Source: Oligoflexales bacterium
Lineage (GTDB): Bacteria; Bdellovibrionota_B; Oligoflexia; Oligoflexales; RGVZ01
NCBI GenBank assembly: GCA_947494335.1
Contig: CANLUT010000001.1
Coordinates: forward strand, 985,649-1,049,648
DNA: 64,000 bases
Direction: 5' to 3'
In this document: one piece after another, positions 36,731 through 45,739 of the stretch
Layout of the letters: every line of letters begins with the position of its first letter
How positions within the stretch are numbered: the first letter of the stretch is position 1
The notes under the pieces: generated by a model
The model's input: the letters and a program-made list of their open reading frames with translations, nothing else
Told to the model about the DNA's origin: nothing
Databases searched by the model: none
Position numbers and translations under genes: made by a program

Positions 36731-38317
36731 ATGGCGTCCTTGGCTTCTGTCTTGATCGAATTTTCCCATGTGACAAAAAAATACGGCTCTTTGCTGGCTA
36801 ATGACGATCTGTGCTTTTCGGTGAACAAGGGTGAAATCCACGCTCTCATCGGAGAAAACGGAGCAGGCAAATCGACGGCTATGAAGCTGTTGTTTGGCCT
36901 AGAGACTCTCACCAGCGGAGTTATCAAAGTAAACGGATCATCGCAGTCGTGGATGTCTCCAAGGGGGGCAATGGCTTCTGGGTTGGGCATGGTTCATCAG
37001 CATTTTATGCTATCTCCGGTTCATTCCGCACTGGATAACGTCATACTTGGTCAGGAGCAGCTCAAGGGTCATCGGAGTCAAATACGTCTTTTTAAAAGTC
37101 TTCGTTTTATTGATCGCAAATCAATTTTGCGTGAACTCCAGGAACTGTCTTCTTCAGTAGGTTTTCGGATTCCCTGGCAGGAGCCAGTCGAAAATTTACC
37201 CGTGGGAATACAACAGCAACTTGAAATTGCCAAATTGCTCTATGCCGGTGTGGAGGTCATGATCTTTGATGAACCGACAGCTGTTTTGTCGCCAGAAGAG
37301 ACAGAGACATTCCTGAAGATGATCCGCAACCTGAATCAGACGGGTCGCACGATCATCATAATTACCCATAAACTTCGCGAGGTGAAATCAATTGCTGATC
37401 GCGTGACTGTTTTGCGACGGGGGAAGTCCGTGTGTACGGTGGAATGTAGTGATGTCACCGTGCAGGATATGGCTGACTTGATGGTTGGTCGGCATGTGCA
37501 TCTCGGTGAGTTGAAGCGCTCAGAAAAATCTCCGGGTGATGAGCTGCTTTACATCGAGCATTTGACAGTCGAGGGTCTCGGAAGTCGGCCCACCCTTACG
37601 GATGTAAGCCTTTCCGTCAAAGAGGGCCAAGTGGTTGGCATTGCCGGGGTCGAGGGAAGTGGTCAGTCCGAGCTTTTTGACGCAGTCTTAAATCCTGGTC
37701 GTGTATTACGTCCAAGTGGCATGAATTCTGTCATTCGTGTTCTTGGTCAGGATGGACGAAGTCTTGACCGGAAGCTTATTAGACAACAAGCAATTGCTGT
37801 TGTGCCTGCCGATCGACTGCGCGAGGCGGTTTTGCCGGAAGAGACTCTACTCGAGAATGAACTTTTAGGACATGATCATGAATTTGCGGCTAAAGCCCTA
37901 TCGGGCTATCAGTGGATCGACCGGAAAAAGGCTAGGGAGCGACTGGTTGGCGAGCTAAAGACGTTCGACGTTCGTCCTCCAGATCCAGACGCGAGGCTAG
38001 GTGGATTTTCCGGCGGTAATCAACAGAAATTTGTCATGGCGCGTGAATTGTCACGTAATCCGAAGCTTATTCTTTGTTCTCAACCCACCAGAGGCGTGGA
38101 TGTTGGGGCAATTGAACAGATTCATGGGGAACTGTTAAATCGCCGTGACAAGGGAGCTGGAATCTTGCTCATCTCGTCGCAGCTGGATGAGCTAATGGCT
38201 CTGAGTGACGTCATTCACGTCATGTATTCAGGTAAGATTGTGGCCACGTTTAATCGTCAGGATTTTTCTGAGCATGCGATTGGTTTGGCTATGGGTGGCG
38301 GGGGCAAGCCTTCATGA
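36731..38317 (+). CDS. Nucleoside ABC importer ATP-binding protein (double ABC domain)
   Basis: 528 aa with two ABC modules, as in NupA/YufO and sugar-type importers. First: Walker A GENGAGKST (about residues 37-45), the signature region LPVGIQQQLEIAKLL, and Walker B VMIFDEPTAVLSPEE. Second: a degenerate Walker A GVEGSGQSE without the Lys (usual in this family), signature FSGGNQQKFVMAREL, and SQPTRGVDVGAIE. It drives uptake through the two permeases that follow. Starts 10 bases after the binding-protein gene and overlaps the first permease by 4 bases. Confidence 0.93.
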   Translation: MASLASVLIEFSHVTKKYGSLLANDDLCFSVNKGEIHALIGENGAGKSTAMKLLFGLETLTSGVIKVNGSSQSWMSPRGAMASGLGMVHQHFMLSPVHSALDNVILGQEQLKGHRSQIRLFKSLRFIDRKSILRELQELSSSVGFRIPWQEPVENLPVGIQQQLEIAKLLYAGVEVMIFDEPTAVLSPEETETFLKMIRNLNQTGRTIIIITHKLREVKSIADRVTVLRRGKSVCTVECSDVTVQDMADLMVGRHVHLGELKRSEKSPGDELLYIEHLTVEGLGSRPTLTDVSLSVKEGQVVGIAGVEGSGQSELFDAVLNPGRVLRPSGMNSVIRVLGQDGRSLDRKLIRQQAIAVVPADRLREAVLPEETLLENELLGHDHEFAAKALSGYQWIDRKKARERLVGELKTFDVRPPDPDARLGGFSGGNQQKFVMARELSRNPKLILCSQPTRGVDVGAIEQIHGELLNRRDKGAGILLISSQLDELMALSDVIHVMYSGKIVATFNRQDFSEHAIGLAMGGGGKPS

Positions 38318-39360
38318 TGCAACAACTATCCAAGTTAAAACCATTTTTAGTGAGTATCATGGGCCTGGCCTTGGGGCTTTTAGCTGGTAGTCTTGTGGCA
38401 GCCTTTGCGGGGGAAAACCCCCTCGATGTGCTGATGATTATGGTGAAAGGCGCATTTGGTACCCTGCACGATCAGGGTATGGTGATCTATTTTGCCTCGA
38501 TTCTTATCGCTACCGGTCTTGCTGTGGCCATCCCGTTTCAAGCCGGCGTTTTTAACATTGGTGCCGAAGGACAAACACTGATCGGAGCAATGGCTTGCGC
38601 CTTAGCCGCCTTGCATTTGCCACAGGATTTACCAGCTTTCGTCGCGGTGACAGTCAGCATATTAGCAGCAGTCCTTGCTGCGGGAGTTTGGGGTGGAATT
38701 GCGGGTGCCATTCGTGCATTTCGCGGGGGACACGAAGTCATCGGCAGTATCATGTTGAATTTTATCGCGGCTGGTTTGACCGGTTGGTTAGTGGTCGGAA
38801 CCTTTCAAACCAGCGATAGTCAGAACCCTGAGACAGCCGCCATCGCCGAGCAATGGCGACTCGGGAGATTTCCTGCATTTGATGGCGCGCCTGCGACAGT
38901 TGCTATTTTGATATCACTAATGGCTGCTGTAATCTTTTGGATTGTCATCGAAAAGACCCGACCTGGGTTTCGCTTGAAGGCCGTTCGTCAGTCTCCAGAC
39001 GCCGCTCAAGTTGCCGGCTATAGTGTTGCGTGGACAAGATTTTGGGCGTTCTTCGCCGGCAGTGCAGCCTGCGGGCTTGCCGCTGCAGCCATGGTCTTGG
39101 GAGAGGCTGGACGATTTCGTATGGAGATGAGTGAAGGATTTGGATTTTTGGGAATTCCTGTAGCACTTCTCGGGCGAGGAAGACCAGTTGGGGTTGTGTT
39201 TGCCGCATTTTTATTTGCAGCACTCCATCATGGGGCGAGTGCTCTCGATATCGAGGCAACAAAAGTGACACGTGATTTGGCCCAGGTGATTGCCGCAGTA
39301 GTTGTAATTTTTGTGGTCGCTCAAGCAAGATTCAAGAGTGCCAATGGAGAAAGACGTTGA
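38314..39360 (+). CDS. Nucleoside ABC importer permease 1 (NupB/YufP-like)
   Basis: 348 aa, about ten TM helices. Family sequence features: FQAGVFNIGAEGQTLIGAMA near residue 75 and GFRLKAVRQSPDAAQVAGYS, the cytoplasmic coupling (EAA-like) loop. GFGFLGIPVALLGRGRPVGV follows in the C-terminal half. Overlaps the ATPase gene by 4 bases and the second permease gene by one base, showing strict coupling in the importer operon. Confidence 0.92.
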   Translation: MMQQLSKLKPFLVSIMGLALGLLAGSLVAAFAGENPLDVLMIMVKGAFGTLHDQGMVIYFASILIATGLAVAIPFQAGVFNIGAEGQTLIGAMACALAALHLPQDLPAFVAVTVSILAAVLAAGVWGGIAGAIRAFRGGHEVIGSIMLNFIAAGLTGWLVVGTFQTSDSQNPETAAIAEQWRLGRFPAFDGAPATVAILISLMAAVIFWIVIEKTRPGFRLKAVRQSPDAAQVAGYSVAWTRFWAFFAGSAACGLAAAAMVLGEAGRFRMEMSEGFGFLGIPVALLGRGRPVGVVFAAFLFAALHHGASALDIEATKVTRDLAQVIAAVVVIFVVAQARFKSANGERR

Positions 39361-40235
39361 TGGATTCTCTCAGTCTTATCGAACTTTTCCTATCTGCATT
39401 ACGGTTTGCTGCACCATTAATTCTCGCTGCGGTTGCGGGTTTATACTCGGAGCGAAGTGGTGTGATTCAAATTGCGTTAGAGGGCTTTATGCTTTTTGGC
39501 GCGTTCGTTGGTGCAACCTCAGCGCATATTCTGGGGGACGGCGTGGCCGGATTATTTATGGCATCAGGCTTCGGGATGATAGTCGGAATGTTTTACGGGG
39601 TTTTGGTTTTGAAGCTGAAAGCAGATCAAATCGTTGCTGGAACGGCTATAAATATGCTCGCATGGGGCGGAATACCGGTCGTTAGTAAAATGCTTTTTGA
39701 TGTAACCTCCAACACTCCGGCATTGGAGGCTTCTGAAAGACTTCCCAATTGGGTGCCCATCGTCGTTGCGTTGACAGTCGTGGCCGTGACCTATGTACTT
39801 ATTCAAAAAACCTCCTTTGGACTATGGCTAACGGTGGCTGGTGAAAAGCCCGAAGCATTGCGCGCTGCCGGAGTCAGTCCGGCTGGCGTTCGCTGGATAG
39901 CTTTGATGATCTCTGGTGGAGTTGCTGCATTGGGGGGCGCGTTGCTGTCCATATCGCTGGCTTCAAGCTATACGCGCAACATGACGGCTGGCCGAGGTTT
40001 TATGGCTTTGGCGGCGTTGATCTTGGGTAAATGGAAGCCGATCCCGGCCTGTATTGCGTGTTTACTATTCGGGGTGTGTGAAGTCGCGCAGTTGAAGTTG
40101 CAGGGCGTTATGATCCCAGGATTTGGCGTCGTGCCAGTGCAATTGGTGCAGATCTTACCATATGCCATCACGATGTTCCTGCTGGCCGGAGTTGTTGGCG
40201 AAAGTCGAGCACCTGCAAAATTAGGACAGAGCTAA
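39360..40235 (+). CDS. Nucleoside ABC importer permease 2 (NupC/YufQ-like)
   Basis: 291 aa, about nine TM helices. Features include LYSERSGVIQIALEGFMLFGAF (in part), the second-permease version of the same motif, and GLWLTVAGEKPEALRAAGVSP as the coupling loop. RGFMALAALILGKWKPIPA follows. The ATG at 39360 overlaps the preceding TGA (TGATG). Last gene of the importer operon; converges on the outer membrane protein gene at 40271. Confidence 0.92.
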   Translation: MDSLSLIELFLSALRFAAPLILAAVAGLYSERSGVIQIALEGFMLFGAFVGATSAHILGDGVAGLFMASGFGMIVGMFYGVLVLKLKADQIVAGTAINMLAWGGIPVVSKMLFDVTSNTPALEASERLPNWVPIVVALTVVAVTYVLIQKTSFGLWLTVAGEKPEALRAAGVSPAGVRWIALMISGGVAALGGALLSISLASSYTRNMTAGRGFMALAALILGKWKPIPACIACLLFGVCEVAQLKLQGVMIPGFGVVPVQLVQILPYAITMFLLAGVVGESRAPAKLGQS

Positions 40236-40270
40236 TTCCGACGTAGTGTTCGCGTTACTGGCGAGATCGA

Positions 40271-41452
40271 TTAGAAGAGCTTTGCGAAATAGATAACCTG
40301 CGAATTTCCGTTGCCGTTATATGAATCCGATGCGTCCTCGTTCGCAATCGTGACTTTCGTTGATGAAAAGCCTAGATTTAGTCCTAACAAACTGTTGGGA
40401 CTGATCATGTAGGATCCGGTCAATCCGATGGCAAAACTGGAAATCTGTGCGTTCAGAGCGTTGGATTCACTCTTTGTCTTGGAGTTTGAGGATCCATTCA
40501 ATCCATAGTGATACTCTCCAAATAGACCGCCACGAATTTTGTCGTTGATTCGAAACTGGGGTGAGCCGTGAAAAACGGCCGAAAATTGTGTTATCTCGTA
40601 ATCTATCTTAACCCCAGCGGTTGTGCCCGAGGATGTTAAGCTTTGATATTCAGCACCTGCCCCGGCAGCGAAAATAAATGATTTTGATGCATGAATATCA
40701 TGAGTGGCTACAATGCCAGCAGAATAGCCTGAGTCATTACGGTTGACCTCACCAAGGCTAAGTGCACTTCTACCGAAACGGTAAAATATAGTTGTTGTCC
40801 CTTGCTTCAGTCTGCGGCTAATGGCTGCGATGCTTCGCCCTGCAGTTTGAGTGTGGGGAAACGAGACGACGGTGCCAGCCGGGAGTTTGTCAATCTCCCC
40901 TGTGACTTTAAACCATATTCCTGTTTTACGGTACTCAATGGCTGAGGCCGGCATGGCTAAAAGCGTTTCCTCAATCTGTATTTCAATTGGGCTATTCAAT
41001 GAAAACACGGGCTGAAACCGCTCATCCAATTTAATAAAAATATTTTCGCCAGAGACTGATCCCACAGTTCCGCTGACGATCGTGGATCGCGCTTGACCGC
41101 TGTTAAGCCAGATTGGATCGTGTGTGATAAGGAGCTCGTCACCTTGCTTTAAATTTGTGATGGGCATTTTTGGTCGCAAATAGACGTTACCGTCAGATTC
41201 TATTTTGACAGTACCAGTCGTTTTTAATTGTCCTTCGATTACAATGAAAACAACATCGCCAGATGAAAACTTTTCTTCTTCAATCAGAGAGACCAGAAAC
41301 AGAGTCCCGGCAACGTTTGTGCGCTTGATGGTTGCTGCTTTTGCGCTTAGCGGAAGGCAAACCGTTGTCGCGAAAATGCAGAGGAATGCCAGAGTGGATA
41401 GGAGCTTGTTTCTAATTTTCGAAGATTCTTTCGTGTCCATAGACGTAACCAT
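40271..41452 (-). CDS. Predicted outer membrane protein with N-terminal beta domain
   Basis: 393 aa; not recognised. Signal peptide (LLSTLAFLCIFATTVCLPLSAKAA). Residues 40-190 are beta-rich and look like two or three SH3-like or barrel-sandwich repeats (SSGDVVFIVIEGQLKTTGTV; LKQGDELLI; KLPAGTVVSF). Residues 215-393 show alternating strands of a small (8-strand) barrel ending in YFAKLF, with C-terminal Phe. It may combine a periplasmic domain with a membrane barrel. ATG 41452 is used; ATG 41440 is an alternative. Confidence 0.65.
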   Translation of the reverse strand: MVTSMDTKESSKIRNKLLSTLAFLCIFATTVCLPLSAKAATIKRTNVAGTLFLVSLIEEEKFSSGDVVFIVIEGQLKTTGTVKIESDGNVYLRPKMPITNLKQGDELLITHDPIWLNSGQARSTIVSGTVGSVSGENIFIKLDERFQPVFSLNSPIEIQIEETLLAMPASAIEYRKTGIWFKVTGEIDKLPAGTVVSFPHTQTAGRSIAAISRRLKQGTTTIFYRFGRSALSLGEVNRNDSGYSAGIVATHDIHASKSFIFAAGAGAEYQSLTSSGTTAGVKIDYEITQFSAVFHGSPQFRINDKIRGGLFGEYHYGLNGSSNSKTKSESNALNAQISSFAIGLTGSYMISPNSLLGLNLGFSSTKVTIANEDASDSYNGNGNSQVIYFAKLF

Positions 41453-41539
41453 CCTAGAGTTGTAACTGACAGAGATGATTCGGATTGAGTCATAAAAAAC
41501 TTAAAATTTGACGTAGTTCTCTTAGCAATCGATATACAG

Positions 41540-41576
41540 AAATCCCCCCAGATCTAGAGTCAATCTGGGGGGATTT
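41540..41576. terminator. Strong terminator after purA
   Basis: A perfect 14-bp stem, AAATCCCCCCAGAT (41540-41553) with ATCTGGGGGGATTT (41563-41576), and a 9-base loop. It lies 32 bases past the purA stop. T-rich tails are short on both strands, but the stem carries A/T ends so it may work in both directions. Confidence 0.8.
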
Positions 41577-41608
41577 TAGTATTTAGAAAAACAAACAAAA
41601 GATTGAAA

Positions 41609-42868
41609 TTAGGAAAGCATTTCATCGCGTCCGGGGCCGGTGCCTACCCAAAGAATTCGGGTTCCCGTGTAACGCTCGATCGCCGCTAGATACTGCCTGG
41701 CATTATTTGGCAAATCACTTATTTTGCCAGATTTTGGAGTCTCATCTTTCCATCCTGGCAGAGTTACATAGACAGGTTCACATTTTTCAAGAACTTCCGC
41801 GTCCCAGGGAAAGTCGTCAATCTCGCCAAGCTCGGGGTGCTTATACTTGATACAAATCTTTAGCTCGGAAAATCCAGATAAAATGTCCATCTTGTTGATG
41901 ATGACGCCGTCAAAGCCATTGACCGCTGCGCTATAGCGAAATGCGACGGCATCAAACCAACCACATCGCCTTGGTCGGCCTGTTGTTGCTCCAAACTCAT
42001 GTCCTCGTTTTGCTATTTCGGCGCCAATTTGATCGTTAAGTTCTGTGGGAAAAGGTCCGCTGCCAACTCTCGTGACATAGGCCTTGGCGATACCGTAAAC
42101 CTGGCTTATCGATTTTGGCGAAAGTCCAATGCTACTGCAAGCGCCAGCTGCTGCAGTGCTGCTGGATGTTACGAATGGATATGTGCCGTGGTCTAAGTCA
42201 AGCAGAGTCCCTTGAGCTCCCTCCAACAGAAGTCGCTTACCCTCGGTGATTGCCTTTCTTAGTTTTGTTTCAACATCACACACAAATGGTCTGATGCTTT
42301 TTGCTGCGTTGTGAAACTCATCCCAGGCAGTTTTGTTGGCATCATATTGGGTCTTAAACTCAGCGTCTGACTCCATCATGTCGCGCACCCAGGCGAGTCT
42401 TGCATCATCGCGCACATAGTGCCCCATTCGAAGTCCAGTGCGGCTTGCCTTTTCCGAGTAAGTTGGGCCGATTCCCCGTTTGGTCGTACCGATCGGGTTT
42501 GCAGTCTTGGCCTCACGGGCTCCGTCGAGGTGGATGTGCCAAGGTGTAATCACGTGAGCTCTAGCGCTGATCCACAGATTATCGGGTGTAATTTCAACGG
42601 TGCTCTGCATTTTTGAGATTTCACCGACGAGGCCGACGGGATGAATGACAACGCCTGCTGCCATTGCAGATACGAGTCCTTTTTGGAAAACCCCGCTCGG
42701 AATCTGGTGAAGCACATATTTCGTTCCGTTAATCCAGATGGTGTGTCCGGCGTTGTTGCCGCCTTGGTAGCGAGCAACGACATCAGCCTTTTCTGCAAGG
42801 ACATCGACCCACTTACCTTTTCCTTCGTCACCCCATTGGGCGCCAACGACCACTGTTACCTGGCTCAT
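41609..42868 (-). CDS. purA: Adenylosuccinate synthetase
   Basis: 419 aa. GTP-dependent joining of IMP and aspartate to adenylosuccinate, the first committed step to AMP. N-terminal VVVGAQWGDEGKGKWVD is the P-loop (QWGDEGKGK), followed by GGNNAGHT. TKRGIGPTYSEKASR (IMP site), EGAQGTLLDLDHGTYPFVTSS and TTGRPRRCGWFDAV complete the family set. ATG 42868 (MSQVTVVVGAQWG) is used; the frame is open to 42904. It diverges from purB, the enzyme for the next step, across a 334-base gap. Confidence 0.97.
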   Translation of the reverse strand: MSQVTVVVGAQWGDEGKGKWVDVLAEKADVVARYQGGNNAGHTIWINGTKYVLHQIPSGVFQKGLVSAMAAGVVIHPVGLVGEISKMQSTVEITPDNLWISARAHVITPWHIHLDGAREAKTANPIGTTKRGIGPTYSEKASRTGLRMGHYVRDDARLAWVRDMMESDAEFKTQYDANKTAWDEFHNAAKSIRPFVCDVETKLRKAITEGKRLLLEGAQGTLLDLDHGTYPFVTSSSTAAAGACSSIGLSPKSISQVYGIAKAYVTRVGSGPFPTELNDQIGAEIAKRGHEFGATTGRPRRCGWFDAVAFRYSAAVNGFDGVIINKMDILSGFSELKICIKYKHPELGEIDDFPWDAEVLEKCEPVYVTLPGWKDETPKSGKISDLPNNARQYLAAIERYTGTRILWVGTGPGRDEMLS

Positions 42869-43202
42869 GGTTATTAGTCCTTTCAGCTGAAGTTTCGCGA
42901 TCAACTTTAGGTTTAAATGTCTGGCCCTGATATTTCAAGGCGTTCCGCAGTCTATGGACGGAAATTTTTAATCTCTTAACGCGTGGATGGTCTGCATAGA
43001 TCTATAGAATACTGTTTAAAAGATTAAATTCTTATAAAAAAGAACAATGGCATCGCAAACATTAAAAAATATTAAAATTTCACTCGAGTGCCTTGGTGTT
43101 TTTTACTATTGTTGGACCTCAAACAGTCGAAAGCTCAACCTAGGTCAGACAAGCTCACTAGAGATCATCGTCTGTGTCGTTGGTTGAGGGGGAGAAAAAA
43201 GC
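42869..43202. promoter_or_regulatory. Shared regulatory region between divergent purA and purB
   Basis: 334 bases, AT-rich, with no frame longer than about 20 codons. On the minus strand TTGCGA (43053-43058) and TATAAG (43031-43036) are spaced by 16 bases and could be the purA promoter. A purB promoter is not obvious. No purine riboswitch fold or known PurR box was recognised. Confidence 0.4.
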
Positions 43203-44588
43203 GTGTCGATCGACCCCGTTTATGCCATTTCTGCTTTGGATGGGCGCTATGCAGATCAGCTGGAAGATGCTCGCCACATAGTTTCCGAGGGGGCTCTGAT
43301 TCGCTACCGTCTCATGGTAGAGGCATCCTGGTTACTGCATATGGCAGAGATGACGCCCGCCTTATTCACAGTTAATGAATCTTCCAGAAAGTTACTGTCT
43401 GAAATTGCGTCCGGGCGCGTAAACTCAGAGGCGGTGCGAGCCGTCAAAGACCTTGAAAAGAAAACCAATCATGACGTGAAGGCGGTCGAGTACTGGCTGC
43501 GTGAGCAGCTGGCGCTCTGTGATGCGTCAAATGCCGTGCTATCGCATGTTCACTTCTCTTGTACCAGTGAAGATATCAATAACATTGCTTATGCACTTAT
43601 GCTTCGCGACCTTCGTGAGGTGATATGCAAACCATGGATGACAAAGATTCAAACCTCCTTGCAGTCGATGGCGCTTCAGCTGAAGGATCAGCCCATGCTG
43701 TCTAGAACTCATGGACAGACTGCTTCGCCAACAACCATGGGCAAGGAGTTGATGGTCACCGTTTGGCGGCTAAAGAGGCAGCAGGGAGCATTAGCGCGTC
43801 AGGAGCTCTTAGCTAAATTTAACGGAGCAGTCGGGAATTTTAATGCGCATTTAGCTGCCTGCCCGGATGTTGACTGGGTCGCCGTTAGCCAAGACTTTGT
43901 AACCCGCCGTTTAGGCCTTGCTTGGAACCCCTTGACGACTCAAATCGAGAGCCATGACTCCTACGTCGAGTTCATGGCGATCATCAAACATTTTAACACC
44001 ATTCTCGTAGACTTCTGCCGGGACATATGGGGCTATATTTCTCTTGGGTACTTTGCTCAAAAAGCCGTTGCTGGTGAGGTTGGTTCGTCAACTATGCCGC
44101 ATAAGGTTAATCCCATTTATTTTGAAAATGCTGAAGGTAATCTCGGTGTCGCATCAAGTTTGTTTGCACATTTTGCTGACAAGTTGCCCATTAGTCGGTG
44201 GCAAAGAGACCTGTCTGATTCGACCGTGCTGCGCGTCACGGGTACCGCAGTTGGGCACTCTCTCCTTGCGTGGAAAAGCTTGTTGAAAGGCCTTGACCGT
44301 GTAGCGGCCAACCCTGAGAGAATGCTTAGTGACCTAAAGGGTGCTTGGGAAGTTTTAGGTGAGCCGGTGCAAACCGTGATGCGAACACATGGGGTTGTGG
44401 ATGCTTATGAGCGCTTGAAAGCATCTACTCGGGGCGCACCTATCGTGACGCGGGAGATGATTCACTCGGCCATTGATTCGTGCAACGAAATCCCAGAAAG
44501 TGAAAAAAAACGAATGAAAACTTGGACGCCCGAAACTTATATCGGACTTGCAAGTCAGCTGTGCACTCAATTTTCAAATCCAAGTTGA
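43203..44588 (+). CDS. purB: Adenylosuccinate lyase
   Basis: 461 aa, fumarase/aspartase superfamily; the longer E. coli-like type. Cleaves adenylosuccinate to AMP and SAICAR to AICAR, releasing fumarate. N-terminal YAISALDGRYADQL; NHDVKAVEYWLRE; HFSCTSEDINNIAYAL; SRTHGQTASPTTMGKE (catalytic His); signature GSSTMPHKVNPIYFENAEGN with the flexible catalytic Ser loop. GTG start at 43203 with a strong GAGGGGGAG ribosome site. Followed by lpxD after 35 bases. Confidence 0.97.
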   Translation: MSIDPVYAISALDGRYADQLEDARHIVSEGALIRYRLMVEASWLLHMAEMTPALFTVNESSRKLLSEIASGRVNSEAVRAVKDLEKKTNHDVKAVEYWLREQLALCDASNAVLSHVHFSCTSEDINNIAYALMLRDLREVICKPWMTKIQTSLQSMALQLKDQPMLSRTHGQTASPTTMGKELMVTVWRLKRQQGALARQELLAKFNGAVGNFNAHLAACPDVDWVAVSQDFVTRRLGLAWNPLTTQIESHDSYVEFMAIIKHFNTILVDFCRDIWGYISLGYFAQKAVAGEVGSSTMPHKVNPIYFENAEGNLGVASSLFAHFADKLPISRWQRDLSDSTVLRVTGTAVGHSLLAWKSLLKGLDRVAANPERMLSDLKGAWEVLGEPVQTVMRTHGVVDAYERLKASTRGAPIVTREMIHSAIDSCNEIPESEKKRMKTWTPETYIGLASQLCTQFSNPS

Positions 44589-44623
44589 GTTTGCAGATTT
44601 AAAGACGAAAGGATGCTAGTTTT

Positions 44624-45652
44624 GTGTCGAAAACATTGACTTTGATGACATTGGCAAAAAATCTAGGTGGTTTGGTTCATCGTCCGGACGGCTCCGTCGA
44701 CGACGTAGTGATCTCAGGGATTGCGCCGGTTGATAAAGCATCGGGCAACGAGATTACGTTTTTAATTAATCCGGAATATATGAAGTTTGCGCCCTCGACA
44801 AAAGCGGGTGCCGTGATCGTTGGTAGCGTGATCCCGGATTGTTCGCGACCGCAATTGGTCCATGAAAATCCCTACTGGGCATTTGCAACAACCTTTCAGA
44901 TGTTTGCGCCTATTCGCGCGGAGTCTGGGACCATTGATTCTCGCGCTTTCGTTGCCACTGATGCCAAGATCGGAGCAAATACTACGATTTATGCAGGCGC
45001 ATATATAAGCGAGGGCTGTGTTGTTGGCGATAATACAGTTATATTTCCCGGTGTCTTTTTGGGGCGACATGTAACGGTTGGAGATGCCTGCGTCATTCGT
45101 GCAAACGTTGTTGTTGAAGACGGTTGCAGTATTGGAAATCGCGTTTTAATTCACGCGAATACGACGATCGGCGCAGACGGCTTTGGGTTTGCTCCCGGTG
45201 CTAACAGTATTGCGAAGATCCCTCAGGTGGGCATCGTCCGTATTCAAGACGATGTTGAAATTGGTGCGGGTACAACCATTGACCGCGCAGCAATGGGCGA
45301 GACATTGATCAGCAAAGGTTGTAAGCTGGATAGCAGCGTTCATGTAGCTCACAATGTTAAGCTGGGTGCCCATTCCATGATGTGTGGAGGGGCGTTCATC
45401 GGAGGCAGTGCCAAAATTGGCGAGTGGTGCGTCCTGGCAGGATCCACAAGCGTCAGTAACCACGTGGAGTTAGGCGACCGTGTGACAATTGGCGCGTTGG
45501 CCGGCGTGACCAAGTCGCTGAAGGAGCCAGGCGAATATATGGGTTTTCCTGCAGTTCCGGCTGGGCAATGGCGGCGAGAAGTAGCAGCTGTCAGGCGTCT
45601 GCAAAAGCTTGACGAAAGAGTTCGTAACCTAGAGGAAAAACTGGGAAAATGA
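44624..45652 (+). CDS. lpxD: UDP-3-O-(acyl)glucosamine N-acyltransferase
   Basis: 342 aa. Third step of lipid A synthesis: transfers a 3-hydroxyacyl group from ACP to the glucosamine amine. N-terminal uridine-binding domain (EITFLINPEYMKF), left-handed beta-helix of hexapeptide repeats (about 100-290) and a C-terminal helical extension (RRLQKLDERVRNLEEKL). The catalytic His lies in VHVAHNV (His243) and GADGFGFAP binds acyl-ACP/UDP. GTG start at 44624. It shows that the host makes LPS. Unusually, it is not beside fabZ/lpxA/bamA but follows purB. Confidence 0.95.
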   Translation: MSKTLTLMTLAKNLGGLVHRPDGSVDDVVISGIAPVDKASGNEITFLINPEYMKFAPSTKAGAVIVGSVIPDCSRPQLVHENPYWAFATTFQMFAPIRAESGTIDSRAFVATDAKIGANTTIYAGAYISEGCVVGDNTVIFPGVFLGRHVTVGDACVIRANVVVEDGCSIGNRVLIHANTTIGADGFGFAPGANSIAKIPQVGIVRIQDDVEIGAGTTIDRAAMGETLISKGCKLDSSVHVAHNVKLGAHSMMCGGAFIGGSAKIGEWCVLAGSTSVSNHVELGDRVTIGALAGVTKSLKEPGEYMGFPAVPAGQWRREVAAVRRLQKLDERVRNLEEKLGK

Positions 45653-45739
45653 CCTGAAGTTTACTCGTGTCGAATGATTAAAGAAGAATTCTGTTTGGCC
45701 GATAAGCTAGGGATGGGTGGTCAGGCGCTAGGAGCAATG

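Noticed and set aside
42869-43202. Purine riboswitch before purA or purB
   Set aside because: I could not find the conserved three-way-junction core, and long stretches are plain AT-rich DNA.
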